A stretch of DNA of 7,646 nt, from contig DMCZ01000128.1 in assembly GCA_003446655.1 (NCBI GenBank), positions 1-7,646 of the forward strand, given 5' to 3'. Made by a program: the position numbers and the translations under genes. Source of the stretch: Thauera sp. (GTDB taxonomy: Bacteria > Pseudomonadota > Gammaproteobacteria > Burkholderiales > Rhodocyclaceae). A model generated the notes under the pieces. The model had not been told where the DNA came from and did no database searches. It saw only the letters and a list, made by a program, of their open reading frames with translations. This document shows, piece by piece, positions 6,086 through 7,646 of this stretch; position 1 is the stretch's first letter; each line of letters starts with the position of its first letter.

Positions 6086-7138
6086 TCACTGGCTGGCCGG
6101 TCGGGCCGCGAACTCAAGGTCGTGCGAGGTGTTCTCGGAGACGCGCAGCGTCTCGCCGGATGCCACATCGAGTGCGAAGATCTGCGAGGTCCCGGTGCGC
6201 AGACTGTTGAACACCACGCGCTGCCCGTCGCCGGACCACTGCGCATTGAAGTCCTCGTGCGGATGGCGGGTGAGGTTGCGCACCTCGGAGCCGTCGGCGT
6301 TCATCACGAAGATGTCCATCCGCGTCCGGCCCTCGTCGTCGCGCGAGCTCGAGAACAGCAACTGCTTGCCGTCCGGCGACCAGCGCGGGTTCTCGTGCGA
6401 GGCCTCGACGCCCACGGTGAGGTTGCGGCTCTCGCCGGTCGCCAGATCGGTGACGAAGATGGCGATCGTGCCGCGCATGTCGGCGACGTAGGCCACCTGG
6501 CTGCCATCGGGCGACAGCGAGGGCTGCCCCTTGGTCCGCTTCGAGGCATTCGCACTGACTTCGCGCAGGTTCGATCCATCGCGCTCGACAACCCAGATCT
6601 CGCTCTTGCCGCTGGCGCCGAGGCCAGGGAAGGCAATCCGCTTGCCATCGGCCGACCAGGCGGGCACGTCCGGCCCCTTGTCCAGGCCGTTGCCGACGAT
6701 CGAGACGTGCTTGCCGCTCGCAAGCTCGACAATGCGCAACTCAACCTGATCGGACGCCGCGCCGCGCGAGTAAAAGGCGATGGCGCTGCCATCGGGCGAC
6801 CATGACGGCGTGGTCTCGATCGCATCGTCCGATGTCAGCCGGCGGGCCTCGCCCCCCTGCGCGTCCATCACGAACACCTTGTTGACGCCTTCGCGATTTG
6901 AGGTGAACGCGATCCGGGCACCGTCCGGCGACCAGCTCGGCTGCAGGTTGACGGACTCGCCGGCAGTCAGTGCGCGGTCATTGCCCCGTCCGTCACTGAG
7001 GAAGATGTGCGCGTTGCCGTTGCGGATGGAAACGAAGGCCACCTCGGCATCCGCGGCGGTCGCGGGCAGCGCATGGACAGCCACGCTGTGCGCGAGCACG
7101 GTCAGACCCAGGGCCAGCACAATCTGAGCGGGCTTCAT
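6086..7138 (-). CDS. TolB-like WD40-type (PD40) beta-propeller, exported
   Basis: The product has 350 residues. A signal peptide (about 1-23, ending SVAVHA) is followed by six PD40 repeats, each with a WSPDG-like core, at residues 69, 113, 161, 208 (LSPDG), 253 and 301 (WSGDG). They are spaced 44-48 residues apart and followed by strands of the IAFTS type. The N-terminal strand AEVAFVSIRNGNAHIFLSD (31-49) probably completes the last blade by velcro closure. This is the fold of the C-terminal half of TolB. However, the N-terminal TolB domain is absent and no tol-pal genes flank it, so it is not TolB itself. A periplasmic or surface protein-interaction role is inferred. The 10-nt gap from the 117-aa gene contains a GGGGG Shine-Dalgarno-like run (7148-7144) that touches that gene's stop codon, so the two are co-translated. 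No lipobox or sorting tail is seen. Confidence 0.88.
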   Translation of the reverse strand: MKPAQIVLALGLTVLAHSVAVHALPATAADAEVAFVSIRNGNAHIFLSDGRGNDRALTAGESVNLQPSWSPDGARIAFTSNREGVNKVFVMDAQGGEARRLTSDDAIETTPSWSPDGSAIAFYSRGAASDQVELRIVELASGKHVSIVGNGLDKGPDVPAWSADGKRIAFPGLGASGKSEIWVVERDGSNLREVSANASKRTKGQPSLSPDGSQVAYVADMRGTIAIFVTDLATGESRNLTVGVEASHENPRWSPDGKQLLFSSSRDDEGRTRMDIFVMNADGSEVRNLTRHPHEDFNAQWSGDGQRVVFNSLRTGTSQIFALDVASGETLRVSENTSHDLEFAARPASQ

Positions 7139-7148
7139 GCGTTCCCCC

Positions 7149-7502
7149 TCAGCGCATCACGTTGAGGCGAGCCGTGGCAAGCGCCTGTCCGCTCGCATCG
7201 AGCACCGTCACACTGTGCTCGCCCTCGATGCTCGGATTGACTTCATAGGAAAGGGTGCCGTCCTGGGCGACCAGCACGTCAGATTGATGCGAGGCGGCGG
7301 CGGCCTCCTGAACAACGACGCGCACCACCGCCCCGGGCGGCAGATTGCCGGCCGAGAAACTGGCTTTCGACCCCAGGGTGGCGATCGATGGCCCGCTGAG
7401 CCAGGCGGGGCCCTTGGCATGAACAAACCCGGCGGCACCGCCGAGCACCACCGCAAGCGCGGTCGCTGCCAGCGACATGCGCAAACTCAGTTCCTTCTTC
7501 AT
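7149..7502 (-). CDS. Small exported protein, unrecognised, probably one beta-sandwich (Ig-like) domain
   Basis: The product has 117 residues, and I do not recognise a named family. A signal peptide runs from MKKELSLRMS through LAATALAVVLGGAAGFVHA and is probably cleaved after Ala29, leaving about 88 residues. The mature part alternates hydrophobic strands with turns: SIATLGSKASFSAGNLPPG (39-57), VVRVVVQ (59-65), SDVLVAQDGTLSYEV (74-88), GEHSVTVLDASGQALATARL (94-113). This pattern, with a DGTLSYEV-type strand and a GEHSVTVLDASG hairpin, resembles Ig-like or carboxypeptidase-regulatory-like surface domains, though only by impression. It has no cysteine in the mature part. It is the first gene of the minus-strand cluster, directly behind the sigma-54 promoter. 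A role as an adaptor or structural partner for the following propellers is speculation. The longer reading frame back to 7550 is rejected, because the signal peptide and ribosome binding site fit 7502. Confidence 0.78.
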   Translation of the reverse strand: MKKELSLRMSLAATALAVVLGGAAGFVHAKGPAWLSGPSIATLGSKASFSAGNLPPGAVVRVVVQEAAAASHQSDVLVAQDGTLSYEVNPSIEGEHSVTVLDASGQALATARLNVMR

Positions 7503-7510
7503 GATGCAAA

Positions 7511-7515
7511 CCTCC
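7511..7515 (-). promoter_or_regulatory. Ribosome binding site of the 117-aa gene
   Basis: GGAGG (7515-7511 on the minus strand) lies 8 nt before the ATG at 7502-7500. It is the strongest Shine-Dalgarno match in the window and fixes the start over the upstream in-frame alternative at 7550. Confidence 0.8.
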
Positions 7516-7535
7516 CGAGGTCGATCTGACGAGGA

Positions 7536-7564
7536 CGAGGCGCGGAACAAACTGTTACGCCTCG
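7536..7564 (-). promoter_or_regulatory. Hairpin in the 5' leader of the sigma-54 transcript
   Basis: The arms CGAGGCG (7536-7542) and CGCCTCG (7558-7564) pair over 7 bp. An inner AACA/TGTT stem (7546-7549 with 7553-7556) pairs around a 3-nt loop, with an asymmetric internal loop between the two stems. It sits just after the predicted start site and about 20 nt before the ribosome binding site. It may stabilise the 5' end of the mRNA. No riboswitch family is recognised. Confidence 0.45.
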
Positions 7565-7577
7565 CTTCGGGCGGTCC

Positions 7578-7593
7578 AGCATCAAGCGTGCCA
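7578..7593 (-). promoter_or_regulatory. Sigma-54 (RpoN) -24/-12 promoter
   Basis: The minus strand reads TGGCACGCTTGATGCT from 7593 to 7578. The GG (7592-7591) and GC (7580-7579) are separated by exactly 10 nt, and the whole element matches the consensus TGGCACG-N4-TTGCW with one mismatch (A for the first T of the -12 box). T-rich DNA (TTCTTCTTT) precedes the GG. The predicted start lies near 7567, about 65 nt before the ATG of the 117-aa gene. Transcription would need a bacterial enhancer-binding protein, whose binding sites are probably beyond the end of the contig. Confidence 0.8.
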
Positions 7594-7599
7594 AAAGAA

Positions 7600-7612
7600 G
7601 AACAGATTGATT
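7600..7612 (-). promoter_or_regulatory. Candidate IHF binding site upstream of the sigma-54 promoter
   Basis: The minus strand reads AATCAATCTGTTC (7612-7600), matching the IHF core WATCAANNNNTTR at all fixed positions but the last. AT-rich DNA (7611-7627) adjoins it on the upstream side, as is usual for IHF sites. It is centred near -39 relative to the predicted start. In that place DNA bending could bring an upstream activator to sigma-54 polymerase. AT-rich DNA gives chance matches, so confidence is moderate. Confidence 0.5.
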
Positions 7613-7627
7613 TACATATATTTTTCT

Positions 7628-7646
7628 CTGTCTCTTATACACATCT
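7628..7646. other. Tn5 mosaic-end / Nextera adapter remnant (artefact)
   Basis: The last 19 bases, CTGTCTCTTATACACATCT, are identical over their full length to the Tn5 mosaic end used in tagmentation libraries. They end exactly at the contig terminus. This is untrimmed adapter and not a genomic transposon: no transposase or inner sequence is present. Confidence 0.97.

Noticed and set aside
6018..6089. GTG start at 6089 overlapping the TolB-like stop codon (GTGA), giving a 639-aa protein
   Set aside because: It would place 24 residues before a complete signal peptide and has no ribosome site, whereas the ATG at 6017 has AAGGAG at good spacing.
5601..6491. Plus-strand open frame across the junction of the two propeller genes
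   Set aside because: It spans two well-supported minus-strand genes and has no recognisable domain or ribosome site.
6086..7138. Assignment of the PD40 protein as TolB of the Tol-Pal system
   Set aside because: It lacks the N-terminal TolB domain, is shorter than TolB, and has no tol or pal neighbours.
7503..7550. 16-residue N-terminal extension of the 117-aa protein
   Set aside because: The extension precedes a normal signal peptide and overlaps the leader hairpin and ribosome binding site.
1..7627. CRISPR arrays, tRNA or rRNA genes, known riboswitches
   Set aside because: No regularly spaced repeats, cloverleaf signatures or conserved rRNA or riboswitch sequence was seen on either strand.
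7628..7646. A genomic Tn5/IS50 insertion at the contig end
   Set aside because: Only the 19-bp engineered mosaic end is present, exactly at the terminus, as expected for adapter carry-over.

Overview
The window looks like a chromosomal contig end from a GC-rich betaproteobacterium, most likely Rhodocyclales/Zoogloeaceae (the Thauera-Azoarcus-Zoogloea neighbourhood). The grounds are high GC with matching codon use, a CysN, Hsp15 and NfeD-slipin set of proteobacterial type, and a PEP-CTERM sorting signal. This assignment comes from recognising families, not from a search. The last 19 bases (7628-7646) are exactly the Tn5 mosaic-end/Nextera adapter sequence, so the true genomic sequence ends at about 7627.

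Plus-strand half (1-3273): the 3' end of cysN (sulfate activation), closed by a textbook rho-independent terminator; hslR (Hsp15, 50S recycling), whose candidate promoter sits inside that terminator; and a two-gene operon with an ATGA overlap. The operon encodes a membrane ClpP-class serine protease (NfeD) and a stomatin-like slipin, which is a classic partner pair.

Minus-strand half (3371-7502): four genes for exported proteins, read from the contig end inwards. In transcription order they are a 117-aa exported protein that I do not recognise, a 350-aa six-bladed TolB-like (PD40) propeller, a 615-aa secreted propeller-like protein with EF-hand/dockerin-type calcium motifs and a three-cysteine tail, and, after a strong hairpin, a 245-aa PEP-CTERM protein. 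Upstream of the first gene there is a very good sigma-54 promoter (GG-N10-GC) flanked by a near-consensus IHF site. PEP-CTERM systems are often accompanied by the sigma-54-dependent regulator PrsR, so this may be one RpoN-controlled block for the cell surface or extracellular matrix. That joint function is inference.

The most unusual sequence feature is an almost perfect inverted repeat of about 22 bp per arm with a 6-nt loop (3761-3811) inside the PEP-CTERM coding sequence. The convergent junction at 3274-3370 holds a REP-like hairpin. I saw no tRNA, rRNA, CRISPR array or intact mobile element, and no gene-free stretch longer than 300 bases.
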